From an uncultured Eubacteriales bacterium (GTDB lineage: Bacteria > Bacillota > Clostridia > Christensenellales > Borkfalkiaceae): a stretch of DNA of 64,000 nucleotides. Under the pieces are notes generated by a model. The model worked only from the letters and a program-made list of their open reading frames with translations. It was not told the origin of the DNA and did no database searches. The position numbers were made by a program, and so were the translations under genes. Of the stretch, positions 51,498-60,937 are shown piece by piece. Within the stretch, counting starts at the first letter, position 1. Every line of letters starts with the position of its first letter. Location of the stretch: assembly GCA_958421945.1 (NCBI GenBank), contig CATZMZ010000006.1:1-64000 (forward strand). Reading direction: 5' to 3'.

Positions 51498-52778
51498 ATG
51501 AAATATGCGTTGGTTAATTGTAAAATCTTAAACGGTAAAAAAGATATGACCGTTATCGAGGGGCAAAGCGTTCTCGTAAACGACGGGATAATCGAGGGCA
51601 TTGTCGAAAAGGACGTCGTCCCCGATGACTACGTTAAAATAGATTTGAAAAACGGTTACCTTATGCCGGGGCTTATAAATATGCACGTGCATCTTGCCGG
51701 AAACGGAAAACCGCAAAAAAAACAGCGCGACAACGCAAAGCTCGTTAAAAAGATTATGGGCTCTAAACTAACGCGTTCGATAGCTTATAAGCTCGTTTAC
51801 GGTTTTGCGAAAACGGAGCTGTTAAGCGGCGTTACAACTATCCGCACGCTCGGCGGATTAGGCGACTTCGACACGAGACTTCGCGACGAAATCGCGGACG
51901 GAAGAAAAATCGGACCGAGAATTATCGCGGCAAACACGGGCGTTTCCGTTCCCGACGGTCATATGGCGGGGTCGGTTGCTTTTGCGGCGCATAACCCCGA
52001 CGAGGCGGTTAAAATCGTTAAAGACAACGAAAAACAAAAGGTCGACGTAATAAAGGTTATGGTAACGGGCGGCGTGCTTGACGCGAAGGCGAAAGGCGTC
52101 CCCGGAGAGTTGAAAATGTCCCCCGAAATTATCAAAGCCGTCTGCGACGAAGCGCATAAAGACGGTTACAAGGTTGCGGCTCACGTCGAATCGCCCGAGG
52201 GGGTAAGGGTTGCGCTCGAAAACGGCGTCGATTCTATCGAGCACGGCGCAAAGCCAGACGAAAAAATCATAAGTTTATTTAAGGAAAAAGGCGCGTTTTT
52301 ATGCACGACTATTTCACCTGCGCTGCCTTACGCTATGTTCGACCGTGCGATTTCAAACGCCTCCGAAGTGGAGCGTTTTAACGGTCAAATCGTATTCGAC
52401 GGAATCGTCGACTGTGCGAAAGCGGCGATTGCGAACGATATACCCGTCGTACTCGGCAACGACGTGGGTTGCCCTTGGATTACGCAGTACGATTTTTGGC
52501 GAGAGCTTTATTATTTTGCGAAATACGTCGGCGTAGACAACAGGTTTGCGCTTTACACCGCCACGGCGCGGAGTGCGGAGCTTGCGGGTATCGGTGATAT
52601 GGTCGGCACGATAGAAAAGGGCAAATGTGCGGATTTAATCGTTACGCGCGCAAATCCGTTAGACGATTTAAAGGCTTTAAGACGCGTCGAAACGGTTATT
52701 GTCCGCGGCAAGATTATAAACAATCCGAGGGTTAAGATTAAAAAACGCGTAGAAAAAGAACTCGACAAATTTTTGTAA
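51498..52778 (+). CDS. Amidohydrolase family protein (imidazolonepropionase/prolidase-like)
   Basis: 426-residue metal-dependent hydrolase of the amidohydrolase superfamily. Metal-binding blocks: GLINMHVHLAGNG (about 58), KVMVTGGVL (about 183, the lysine position), AAHVESPEGV (about 229), SIEHG (about 249) and GNDVG (about 321, catalytic Asp). The closest architecture is the Xaa-Pro dipeptidase / imidazolonepropionase-like group that degrades dipeptides or cyclic amides. There is no signal peptide. The substrate is unknown and the neighbours give no clue. Confidence 0.82.
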   Translation: MKYALVNCKILNGKKDMTVIEGQSVLVNDGIIEGIVEKDVVPDDYVKIDLKNGYLMPGLINMHVHLAGNGKPQKKQRDNAKLVKKIMGSKLTRSIAYKLVYGFAKTELLSGVTTIRTLGGLGDFDTRLRDEIADGRKIGPRIIAANTGVSVPDGHMAGSVAFAAHNPDEAVKIVKDNEKQKVDVIKVMVTGGVLDAKAKGVPGELKMSPEIIKAVCDEAHKDGYKVAAHVESPEGVRVALENGVDSIEHGAKPDEKIISLFKEKGAFLCTTISPALPYAMFDRAISNASEVERFNGQIVFDGIVDCAKAAIANDIPVVLGNDVGCPWITQYDFWRELYYFAKYVGVDNRFALYTATARSAELAGIGDMVGTIEKGKCADLIVTRANPLDDLKALRRVETVIVRGKIINNPRVKIKKRVEKELDKFL

Positions 52779-52829
52779 ACTTAATTATTATTTATAAAAG
52801 ATTGCAATACAAGGAGGAAGTTTTAACGA

Positions 52830-54437
52830 ATGCGAAACGAATTGACTGAAAGAGTAATAGAATATTTGAATCCGACGAGAATCGTTTTATCGGAAAAATG
52901 CGTTGGTTACGACAGCTTATTGACGGCAAAAGACGGTCAAATTTTTCTATGCAGCAAAAAAGACGAGTTTTGCGTGCTTGAAAAGGGCGGTTATATCGTT
53001 TTGGATTTCGGCAAAGAAATTCACGGCGGCTTGCGTGTGTTAAACAGTAAGTTTTCGTCTGAAATTCGAATCAGATTTGGCGAATCCGTGTCGGAAACTT
53101 GCGCGGAGCTTAAAGAGAAGGGCGCGTGCAACGACCACAGCGTCAGGGATATGACGGTGGAGCTGCCGTTGTTCAGCGATTCGGAATACGGACAAACGGG
53201 TTTTCGCTTCGTCAGAATAGACAACGTGGGAAACGAAAACCTTAACCTTGTTGCATTATACGCTGCATACAAGCATTTAAAGATATTGCCCGTCGGTTCG
53301 TTCGAATGCAGCGACGAGAGGATAAACGAGATTTACGAAACCGCCGCGAGGACGCTATTTTTATGTATGCAAAACCGTTTATGGGACGGAATAAAGCGGG
53401 ACAGGCTTGTATGGATAGGTGATATGCACCCCGAAACCACGGGGATTTATTATTTATACGGCGACCACCCGCTAGTTGAGCTTGGCATAAGCGAAACCGC
53501 TGAACATTCGCCGACGGATGAATGGATGAACGGAATTCCGTCCTATTCTTTTTGGTGGCTTGCGATATTGTGCGATTACGAATTCCGTTGCGATAAGTGG
53601 GAATTCGCTAAAAGTCAGCTTCCTTACGCCGAAAAGCTTTTGAAAAAAATCAACGGTTTCGTGTCCGAAAACGGCAAAATTCTCTACGATTTTCTTTTCC
53701 TGAACTGGGAGACCTACGAGGACAAAAACCTTGAATGCGCTAACCGCGGCTTGCTTCTTTGGACGGTTAATAAATATATCGAAATGCTTAAAAGGCACGG
53801 TGATAGCTCTCATACTGCGGAGCTTATCCGCGACAAGTTAAGGAAAAACGAGCAATTCGACGGCACGTCCAAAGCCGTTGCGGCGATTTATTCGCTTGGT
53901 TACGGAATAAACGAGCGCGTAAAAAGCGTTATCGTAAACGGCGGAACGGACGGATTTTCGACCTTTATGTGCTATTATATTGCCGACGTGCTTAAAGAGT
54001 GCGCGGGCGTCGGGGTTGCGTTTAACGCAATCAAGGAATTTTACGGCGGAATGCTTGACAGGGGCGCTACTACGTTTTGGGAAAGTTACGAGCCGAGCTG
54101 GCTTAACGGAAGCGGCAGGATAGACGAATTGCCGAAAAACGGAGAAAAAAACATTCACTCGGATTTCGGAAAGTACTGCTACAACGGATTCAGGTTGTCG
54201 CTCTGTCACGGCTGGTCGTGCGCGCCCGTTCAGTTTTTTGCGGAAAACGCGTTGGGTGTAAAATTCGTAGAGGCAGGCGGAAGAAAGATTAAAATCGAAC
54301 CCGAACTCGGCGGGCTTTTATGGGCAAAGGGTAAAATTCCCACGGCTTACGGGCTAATCGAGGTGGAAAACGTCAAAACCGCCGACGGCATTAAAACGAG
54401 CGTCAAGCTTCCCGACGGTGTTTCGATCGTGAAATAG
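52830..54437 (+). CDS. Alpha-L-rhamnosidase-like glycoside hydrolase (GH78 type)
   Basis: 535 residues. An N-terminal beta-sandwich (about 20-150, including GYIVLDFGKEIHGGLRV and FRFVRI) is followed by an (alpha/alpha)6 barrel. The catalytic block GIKRDRLVWIGDMHPE (about 190) matches the conserved GH78 region with its acidic general acid. Later FWESYEPSWLNGSG and SLCHGWSCAPVQF (about 452) also fit. It ends in a short C-terminal beta domain. It is shorter than many GH78 enzymes and lacks a signal peptide, so it acts on imported oligosaccharide. AAGGAGG precedes the ATG. Confidence 0.82.
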   Translation: MRNELTERVIEYLNPTRIVLSEKCVGYDSLLTAKDGQIFLCSKKDEFCVLEKGGYIVLDFGKEIHGGLRVLNSKFSSEIRIRFGESVSETCAELKEKGACNDHSVRDMTVELPLFSDSEYGQTGFRFVRIDNVGNENLNLVALYAAYKHLKILPVGSFECSDERINEIYETAARTLFLCMQNRLWDGIKRDRLVWIGDMHPETTGIYYLYGDHPLVELGISETAEHSPTDEWMNGIPSYSFWWLAILCDYEFRCDKWEFAKSQLPYAEKLLKKINGFVSENGKILYDFLFLNWETYEDKNLECANRGLLLWTVNKYIEMLKRHGDSSHTAELIRDKLRKNEQFDGTSKAVAAIYSLGYGINERVKSVIVNGGTDGFSTFMCYYIADVLKECAGVGVAFNAIKEFYGGMLDRGATTFWESYEPSWLNGSGRIDELPKNGEKNIHSDFGKYCYNGFRLSLCHGWSCAPVQFFAENALGVKFVEAGGRKIKIEPELGGLLWAKGKIPTAYGLIEVENVKTADGIKTSVKLPDGVSIVK

Positions 54438-54516
54438 TTCGTTCGATTTAATAAATACGTACCGAAATATTCGTTACTCAGTCGCATTGTTTCATAAATA
54501 GCAAAGGACGGCTTTT

Positions 54517-54546
54517 GCGAGCCCGTCGATATTTCGACGGGCTCGC
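54517..54546 (+). terminator. Terminator of the rhamnosidase-like gene
   Basis: GCGAGCCCGTCGA (54517-54529) / TCGACGGGCTCGC (54534-54546), loop TATT, followed by TTCAATTTT. Confidence 0.85.
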
Positions 54547-54603
54547 TTCAATTTTAAAATATACAAAAAAATCCGCCCTTTTGACAGCCGTTTTACTATT
54601 ATT

Positions 54604-54654
54604 TTTAAAAATCTTGTGTTATGACTTGAAAAAAAACACAATATATAGTATACT
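54604..54654 (+). promoter_or_regulatory. Topoisomerase promoter with two NrdR-like boxes
   Basis: Promoter TTGAAA (54626-54631), 17-nt spacer, TATACT (54649-54654). A site matching the NrdR box closely, ACACAATATATAGTAT (54636-54651), fills the spacer and touches the -10. A weaker one (54604-54619, right half ATCTTGTGT) lies 32 bp upstream. This is the same paired layout as before nrdD. Confidence 0.65.
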
Positions 54655-54747
54655 GTCTTTATAAATTTTTTGCCGTACAAACAATTTCCGTTTTTAACGG
54701 AGATAATCTGGTAATCGACAACATAAAAGAATAAATCGGAGCGAATA

Positions 54748-56700
54748 ATGTCTAAACATAGTTATAAAGCGGAAGATATAAAGATATTAGAGGGGCTTGA
54801 CGCCGTAAGAATGCGTCCCGGAATGTATATAGGTACTACGGGAGTAAAGGGTCTGCACCATATTTTATGGGAAATCGTTGACAACGCCGTGGACGAAGCG
54901 GCTAACGGGTTTGCCGACAGAATCGAGGTTAAGCTTTACAAGGACGGGAGCGCGTCCGTGGAGGATAACGGGCGCGGCATGCCTACCGATATTCACCCGA
55001 AAGCGGGCGTCTCCGGCGTTCAGGTAATATTTACTCAGCTTCACGCGGGCGGCAAGTTCAATACCGATAATTACAGCTATTCGGGCGGGCTTCACGGCGT
55101 GGGCGCGTCCGTAACCAACGCTCTGTCGGAGTGGCTTAAAGTTACGGTGTTCCGCGGCAACGTTTACGAGATGGAATTTAAAAGCTATCCCGACCCCGTG
55201 ACGGGTAAAATGAAATCGGGCGTTCCCGTCGCGCCGTTAAAGGACACGAAGGAAAAAACGAAAAAGCACGGCACGTTAGTCAGGTTTATGCCCGACGCGC
55301 GCGTGTTCGAAACAACGAACTTTTCCGTTGAAACCATATTAAAACGTCTTAAAGAACTCGCATTTCTCAACAGGGGTTTAACGATTGATTTTTATGACGA
55401 AAAGTCCGATTATCACCGCGTTTATCATTACGAGGGCGGCTTAATCGATTTTGTCAAGTATCTCAACGAGGGCAAATCCGTGCTGTACGGCGACCCGCTT
55501 TACGTTAAGGCGGAAAAGGACGGCATACTCGTTGAGCTTGCGATACAGCACACCGACGCTTATACGGACAGCGTGTGTTCTTACGTGAACAACATTCCGA
55601 CGGGCGAAGGCGGCACTCACGAAACGGGTTTCCGTTCGGGCTTAACGCGCTGCTTAAATGATTACGCTCGCGAAAAGAATTTTTTGAAGAATCAGGACGA
55701 AAACTTGCTCGGCGACGATTTTAAAGAGGGGTTAACCGCGATTATTTCGGTTAAAATGCAAAACGTACAGTTCGAGGGACAAACTAAAACCAAGCTCGGC
55801 AATCCCGAAGCCCGTCCTGCGGTAGAAGCCGTTACCGTCAACGGCATTTCCGATTTATCGAAGAATAAAAAGAATTCTAAAACGTTTGAAATAATCATAA
55901 ATAAGGCGCTTGCGGCGGCAAAGGTCAGACTCGCGGCGAAAAAGGCGAAAGAAATCGCGCGCGCTTCAAAAAGCATAGAGGCGCAAAACCTCGTCGGAAA
56001 ACTCGCGGCGTGTTCGGGCAGAAAAGCCGAGATGAACGAGTTGTTTATCGTCGAAGGCGATTCGGCGGGCGGCAGCGCGAAGCAGGCGAGAGTAAGGCAT
56101 TTTCAGGCGATATTGCCGTTACGGGGAAAGCCGCTTAACGTCGAAAAGAAAAAACTCGTACAGATTTTGCAAAACGAGGAAATACGCACGCTTATATCCG
56201 CTTTGGGAACGGGTATCGGTTCTGATTTCGATATCGAAAACTTAAAATACCACAAGGTTATCATATTGTCCGACGCGGACGTGGACGGTTATCACATAAG
56301 AATTTTGCTCTTAACGTTCTTTTTCAGGTATATGAAAGACCTTATCAACGAAGGGCACGTTTATATCGGTATGCCGCCGCTTTATAAGGTTTATAAGGGC
56401 AACGTTGAGGAATACGCGTACGATGACTTGGAGCTTAAAAAGAAAATCGAAAAAGTCGGAAAGGGTTACGAGCTTCAACGGTACAAAGGCTTGGGTGAAA
56501 TGGACGCTTCCCAGCTTTGGGAAACGACGATGGACCCCGAACGCAGAAATCTTATGCAAGTAACGATTGAGGACGCCGCGGAAGCGGACAGGCTTATAAC
56601 GGTTTTAATGGGCGACGAGGTTAAGGAGCGAAAAAAATATATTTTCGAACACGCTAATTTTAACAGGGAAGATAAATTCGTTAAAATTAAACGCACCTGA
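54748..56700 (+). CDS. Type IIA topoisomerase subunit B (GyrB/ParE family)
   Basis: 650-residue ATPase subunit. GHKL motifs are EIVDNAVDEA (about 46), DNGRGMP and GGLHGVGASV (about 112); the transducer and the TOPRIM domain follow with EGDSAGGSAK (about 433) and DADVDGYHI (about 514). The end QRYKGLGEMDASQLW...NREDKF is typical. It lies just upstream of the A subunit gene. Because the partner lacks a clear GyrA box, the pair may be topoisomerase IV (ParE/ParC) rather than gyrase; I leave the symbol open. Confidence 0.95.
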   Translation: MSKHSYKAEDIKILEGLDAVRMRPGMYIGTTGVKGLHHILWEIVDNAVDEAANGFADRIEVKLYKDGSASVEDNGRGMPTDIHPKAGVSGVQVIFTQLHAGGKFNTDNYSYSGGLHGVGASVTNALSEWLKVTVFRGNVYEMEFKSYPDPVTGKMKSGVPVAPLKDTKEKTKKHGTLVRFMPDARVFETTNFSVETILKRLKELAFLNRGLTIDFYDEKSDYHRVYHYEGGLIDFVKYLNEGKSVLYGDPLYVKAEKDGILVELAIQHTDAYTDSVCSYVNNIPTGEGGTHETGFRSGLTRCLNDYAREKNFLKNQDENLLGDDFKEGLTAIISVKMQNVQFEGQTKTKLGNPEARPAVEAVTVNGISDLSKNKKNSKTFEIIINKALAAAKVRLAAKKAKEIARASKSIEAQNLVGKLAACSGRKAEMNELFIVEGDSAGGSAKQARVRHFQAILPLRGKPLNVEKKKLVQILQNEEIRTLISALGTGIGSDFDIENLKYHKVIILSDADVDGYHIRILLLTFFFRYMKDLINEGHVYIGMPPLYKVYKGNVEEYAYDDLELKKKIEKVGKGYELQRYKGLGEMDASQLWETTMDPERRNLMQVTIEDAAEADRLITVLMGDEVKERKKYIFEHANFNREDKFVKIKRT

Positions 56701-56828
56701 TAAACCCGCCTGAACCCGCCGACGTAAATTTTTCGGCGTCATAAAGTTAAAGGCGTTGTGGACTAAAGCCGCGTTATAACCGAATTATAGCCGTATCATA
56801 ATTATTTCTATATAAAAAGGGTAAACGA

Positions 56829-59243
56829 ATGGAAGAAAATAAGGGATTGATTTATACTCCGCTTGACGAAGTGTTTAAAACTTCGATGATATCCTATGCG
56901 GAGGACGTTATTTTAGACAGGGCATTGCCGAGGGTAGAGGACGGGCTTAAACCCGTTCAGCGCAGAATTTTGTTCGATATGTACGAAATGGGTTTAATGC
57001 CCGATAAGCCGCACAAAAAATGCGCGAGAATAGTCGGTGACTGTCTTGGTAAATTCCACCCGCACGGCGACTCGTCCGTTTACGGCGCGCTCGTCCACAT
57101 GGTTCAGAATTTCAATATGGGCATACCGCTTGTCGACGGGCACGGCAATTTCGGCACGGTTGACGGCGACGGGGCGGCAGCTTATAGGTATACGGAAGCG
57201 CGTTTAAGTCCTATATCGCTCGAACTTCTCCGTGATATAGACAAAGATACCGTCAATTTCAGTCTTAACTTTGACGATACGCGGAAAGAGCCTGACACCC
57301 TTCCCGGTCGATTTCCTAATCTATTAGTCAACGGCGCGATGGGCATTGCCGTCGGGCTTGCCACGAATATTCCCACGCATAACCTGTCCGAGGTGATTAA
57401 CGGTACGGTGGCGTATATCGACAACCCGAAAATATCGTTAAAAGAAATGATGAAGTATATTCCCGCACCCGATTTCCCGACGGGCGGATATATAGTCGCC
57501 GGGGACGAGCTGAAAGAAGCGTATGCCACGGGCAAGGGTAAAATCAAAATCCGCGCGCGGGTAAACGTCGAAAAGGACGGGGATAAGCAAAGTCTTATAA
57601 TTTCCGAAATACCGTATCAGGTCAACAAATCCGATTTGTTAAAGAAAATTTCCGACCTTAAAGAAGAAAAAAAGGACGTTCTGGTCGGCATTTCGGACGT
57701 GGTCGACGAATCGGACAGAAACGGTATGCGCGCCGTTATAAAGCTTAAAAAAGACGCGGACGCAAAAAAAATCCTCGCGTATCTATATAAAAATACCGCG
57801 CTTGAAACGTCGTTCGGCATAAATATGGTCGCTATCGCCAACGGAAAGCCTTGTCAGATGGGGCTTATCGATATAATATCTTATTACGTCAACTATCAGC
57901 GCGAGGTTATTTTAAGAAGAAGTAAATTCGATCTCGACCGCGCAAAGGAACGCGCGCATATAATCGAGGGGTTGATTACCGCCGTAAGAAATATCGACGA
58001 GGTTATCGAAATAATCAAAAATGCCGACAACACGACGGACGCGCGCGCGAAATTAAGGGCGAGGTTTTCGCTTTCCGAGGTTCAGGCACAGGCGATACTC
58101 GATTTAAGACTTGCAAGACTTACTAAGTTAGAAGTTTATAAACTTGAGGACGAACTGTCGGAATTAAAGAGACGAATTGCCGAATTAAGCGCAATCGTGG
58201 GCAGCAAAAGCCTGCAAATGGACGTCGTTCGGCGCGAAATACTCGAAATTAAAAAGAAATATAAAAGCGAACGCCGCAGCATGCTGATAGGTGCGGAGGA
58301 AGCGGAAGACATAGAGGACGGCGGGGAAAGTCTGCGTCCCGTTGAAGATTTCGTTATCGCTTTTACTGCCGGCGGAATGGTTAAAAAGATGACCGAGCGC
58401 AACTTTAATTCGAGCGAACGCAAGCTTAAAGAAAACGCGTTGCCGGCGGAATTTATTATTTTCTACACGAAAGCAAAAAGCAACGAAACGGTATACGCGT
58501 TCACGGACGCGGGCAACGTTTGCAAAGCGGCGGTTGATTCCGTTCCGGAATGCCGTTATCGCGAAAAGGGCGCTAAATTCACCGAGGTTTTCGGCGACGC
58601 GTTAAAGACGGAAAAACCCGTGGCGTTCTTTGCCGTCAACGGCGAGAATCCGCCCGACGGCAATTTGCTGTTCTTTACCAAAAACGGACTTATTAAGCGA
58701 ACGGAATGGAAAGAGTATATTCTTAATAAATCCTATTTTGCCGCGATAAAGCTAAAAGACGACGTGCTTATCGGCGTAGAAAACGACTTGCCCGACACGA
58801 GCGTTGCGTTTATTACCGAGCGCGGAATGGTGCTTAACGCCGAAAAAACCGACGTACCCGTTCAGGGCAGAATTTCGGGCGGGGTTAGGGGCATAAACCT
58901 AAACGACGGCGACTCTATCAAATTCGTTTCGCAAGTGGACGAGGAGGGCGAGTTTGTGCTTGTTACGAACGGCGGCTATTATAAGAAGGTTATCGTTTCC
59001 GAAATAGAGCTTTCCGCAAGGTACAGAAAGGGCGTTAAGATTTGCGAGCTGGGCAAGACGAATAAGCTCGTTTACGCGGGTTACGTCAAAGAGCCGTTCG
59101 ATATAGCTGTTATCGATAACTTCGGCGTAGCGTTTTCATTTAATACGGAGGATTTAACGATAGAATCCCGCACGACGAAAGGGAAACAGCTTAAAAACGA
59201 AAACAAAAAACGCCTGCCCGAACACGTTTTCAAAATCGTTTGA
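56829..59243 (+). CDS. Type IIA topoisomerase subunit A (GyrA/ParC family)
   Basis: 804-residue DNA-breaking subunit. It has the quinolone-resistance region VGDCLGKFHPHGDSSVYGALV (near residue 70) and the active-site tyrosine in YRYTEARLS (near residue 119). A coiled-coil dimer gate (about 360-480) and a six-bladed C-terminal wrapping domain (about 500-800) follow. The hallmark gyrase sequence QRRGGKG is not seen in the first blade; the nearest match is PVQGRISGGVRG in a later blade. That favours a ParC-like enzyme without strong negative-supercoiling ability. Confidence 0.94.
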   Translation: MEENKGLIYTPLDEVFKTSMISYAEDVILDRALPRVEDGLKPVQRRILFDMYEMGLMPDKPHKKCARIVGDCLGKFHPHGDSSVYGALVHMVQNFNMGIPLVDGHGNFGTVDGDGAAAYRYTEARLSPISLELLRDIDKDTVNFSLNFDDTRKEPDTLPGRFPNLLVNGAMGIAVGLATNIPTHNLSEVINGTVAYIDNPKISLKEMMKYIPAPDFPTGGYIVAGDELKEAYATGKGKIKIRARVNVEKDGDKQSLIISEIPYQVNKSDLLKKISDLKEEKKDVLVGISDVVDESDRNGMRAVIKLKKDADAKKILAYLYKNTALETSFGINMVAIANGKPCQMGLIDIISYYVNYQREVILRRSKFDLDRAKERAHIIEGLITAVRNIDEVIEIIKNADNTTDARAKLRARFSLSEVQAQAILDLRLARLTKLEVYKLEDELSELKRRIAELSAIVGSKSLQMDVVRREILEIKKKYKSERRSMLIGAEEAEDIEDGGESLRPVEDFVIAFTAGGMVKKMTERNFNSSERKLKENALPAEFIIFYTKAKSNETVYAFTDAGNVCKAAVDSVPECRYREKGAKFTEVFGDALKTEKPVAFFAVNGENPPDGNLLFFTKNGLIKRTEWKEYILNKSYFAAIKLKDDVLIGVENDLPDTSVAFITERGMVLNAEKTDVPVQGRISGGVRGINLNDGDSIKFVSQVDEEGEFVLVTNGGYYKKVIVSEIELSARYRKGVKICELGKTNKLVYAGYVKEPFDIAVIDNFGVAFSFNTEDLTIESRTTKGKQLKNENKKRLPEHVFKIV

Positions 59244-59285
59244 TCCGCTAAGCCAACGGCTTAAAAAGTAAACTGTAAATTTTAA

Positions 59286-59314
59286 TTGACATATACTGAA
59301 AAGTGTGTTATTAT
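59286..59314 (+). promoter_or_regulatory. Promoter of the lipoprotein gene
   Basis: TTGACA (59286-59291), 17-nt spacer, TATTAT (59309-59314). Confidence 0.7.
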
Positions 59315-59360
59315 TAAGTTGACCAAAAAGCGCGATTTGCGCGACAAGGGAGGTAAATTT

Positions 59361-60461
59361 ATGAAAAAGTTTTTTAAATCAGTTGCATTGATGCTCGTTT
59401 TATGTATGACTCTTGCATTTGCACCCGCTTGCGGCGAGAAACCCTCTGCGGCAGGCACGGTTTCGGGCGATTATAAACCCGTTACAGCAAAGGCGGAGCA
59501 GACTAAAATCGAGGAAGCCATCAACATGTTTGTGGCAACCCCGTACGAAACGCTTGACGGCGAAAAGGGAAAACTGACGGAGGTTAGTTTTTCGGTTAAT
59601 GGTAATTTGGACGCGTCTGTCAATAGAAGCGTTATTGACGGCACGGTCGGCGCGGAGACGGGTGCTAACCAAAATTATGCATTAGCGATTAAGGCGGACC
59701 TTGACGGGTCGGCTAACGCAAAGCTCGATTTTGAAAAGAAAACGGTAGAAGATTTCGCGGCAAAGCTTGATTTTAACGCGAGCGCGTCATTGCCTAAGAT
59801 GATTTTTGACGGTCCGGCAAGTGCTATGAGTGCCGCAGAGCAATCCGATGACGTTTATCTGCTTAAATTAGCAGAACAAATGTATGCGGACAGCAACGCC
59901 GTTTATCTTAATACCGAAATAAGCGGCTATCCCGACGCATATCAGGAAACGATTGCGAAGATTAGCGGTAAGCGGAAAATCGAAGTTTCTATCATCGCAA
60001 TGTTTAACGAAATGTGGCCCAACATCGAGATCCCCCAACCGAGCGAGCCCGACGACAAAATTACCTTTGACGAGTTTATCGCGGAATTAGAGAAAGTGGG
60101 TCTTAAACTCGAAGCGGATTGCTCCAAGGATATTAAGCTTAAAGTCACCGCGACCGAAAAATTCTTGGAAAACCTTAACAAGGAAGCCGCCGACGAATAC
60201 GTTAAAACTAAGTTTGAGAAATGCGATTTCAGTTTTTACGTTTGGCTGACGAAAAATGGTGTTTTGAAAGAGGTTGCAATTTCCGTCGACTTAAAAACCA
60301 AGACTGTCCCCGGCACTACAATAATCACTTTTTTGAACACGGAAACTGAGGTTAAATTCAATTTTAACTTCAAGCTTAATAAAGAAAAGGTTTCTTTGCC
60401 GAGCGGAATCGCGACCGACGAGAATTATAAGCCGTTAAATCTTAACGATTTAGAGTTCTGA
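59361..60461 (+). CDS. Secreted lipoprotein of unknown function
   Basis: 366 residues. A signal peptide of about 22 residues ends in lipobox FAPAC, so the mature protein is lipid-anchored outside the cell. The rest is acidic and soluble, probably mixed alpha/beta, with no family I recognise; repeated KLDF/DLDGSANAKLDFEKK-type stretches suggest a beta-rich sheet like that of LolA/LppX-type lipid-binding proteins, but this is only an impression. GGGAGG precedes ATG 59361; an upstream in-frame start at 59286 would lie within the -35 box and is rejected. It has its own promoter and terminator. Confidence 0.78.
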   Translation: MKKFFKSVALMLVLCMTLAFAPACGEKPSAAGTVSGDYKPVTAKAEQTKIEEAINMFVATPYETLDGEKGKLTEVSFSVNGNLDASVNRSVIDGTVGAETGANQNYALAIKADLDGSANAKLDFEKKTVEDFAAKLDFNASASLPKMIFDGPASAMSAAEQSDDVYLLKLAEQMYADSNAVYLNTEISGYPDAYQETIAKISGKRKIEVSIIAMFNEMWPNIEIPQPSEPDDKITFDEFIAELEKVGLKLEADCSKDIKLKVTATEKFLENLNKEAADEYVKTKFEKCDFSFYVWLTKNGVLKEVAISVDLKTKTVPGTTIITFLNTETEVKFNFNFKLNKEKVSLPSGIATDENYKPLNLNDLEF

Positions 60462-60519
60462 TTGACGATTAAGGATAAAAAAATCCGATAAGCAAAGCAT
60501 TATAAAAATCTAAGAAGAT

Positions 60520-60572
60520 AGCTCCCGACGAGCGCAACGCATTTTGCCCTGCGCACTCGTCGGGAGCTTTTT
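60520..60572 (+). terminator. Terminator of the lipoprotein gene
   Basis: AGCTCCCGACGAG (60520-60532) / CTCGTCGGGAGCT (60556-60568) with an inner GCGCA/TGCGC-like stem, followed by TTTTAT. Between here and 60720 I see only AT-rich sequence. Confidence 0.88.
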
Positions 60573-60720
60573 ATCGTTTTCGTTCAAATCAAGGTATCCG
60601 TCCGCGTGTCAGCCTGCGTTCGACTTAGCGTAACGTTTCGTTTGTTGGTTTGCGGCGTTTTATTATCATAAGCTGCGCGTCGAAAAAAAATTAAAAATTT
60701 TTTTTGCCCGAAATTTTTGT

Positions 60721-60911
60721 TTCACGATTTACAAATCGCTCCCGCCAAGTTGTTTTCGATGGCGATTCAGGCAAAAATCAGCCTCGTATTTTAAAATCGT
60801 GAAATGTAAAAATACGTGTTTTTAAACCTTTTTAGCGTCGTTATCGGCATTTTAGCGGTAAAAATCGGCTTGACAAACGCATATAAATACCCTATGATAT
60901 AAAAACGTGAA
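60721..60911 (+). promoter_or_regulatory. glm-type regulatory region, copy 2 (upstream of glmS)
   Basis: Inverted pair TTCACGATTT (60721-60730) and AAAATCGTGAA (60793-60803), again spanning 83 bp. Promoter TTGACA (60870-60875), 17-nt spacer, TATGAT (60893-60898), and AAAACGTGAA (60902-60911) at the start of transcription. Core promoter and downstream half-site are nearly identical to 10590-10631 (shared TACCCTA before the -10 end). The leader to the ATG is only about 30 nt, leaving no room for a glmS ribozyme. Confidence 0.78.
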
Positions 60912-60937
60912 TGCCCACAAAAACGGAGGTTAATTAT

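Noticed and set aside
60911..60937. Upstream ATG of glmS at 60911
   Set aside because: It would bury the N-terminal catalytic cysteine and lies at the start of transcription; ATG 60938 has a strong ribosome site.
60600..60937. glmS ribozyme in the leader
   Set aside because: No ribozyme core is visible and the predicted leader is only about 30 nt.
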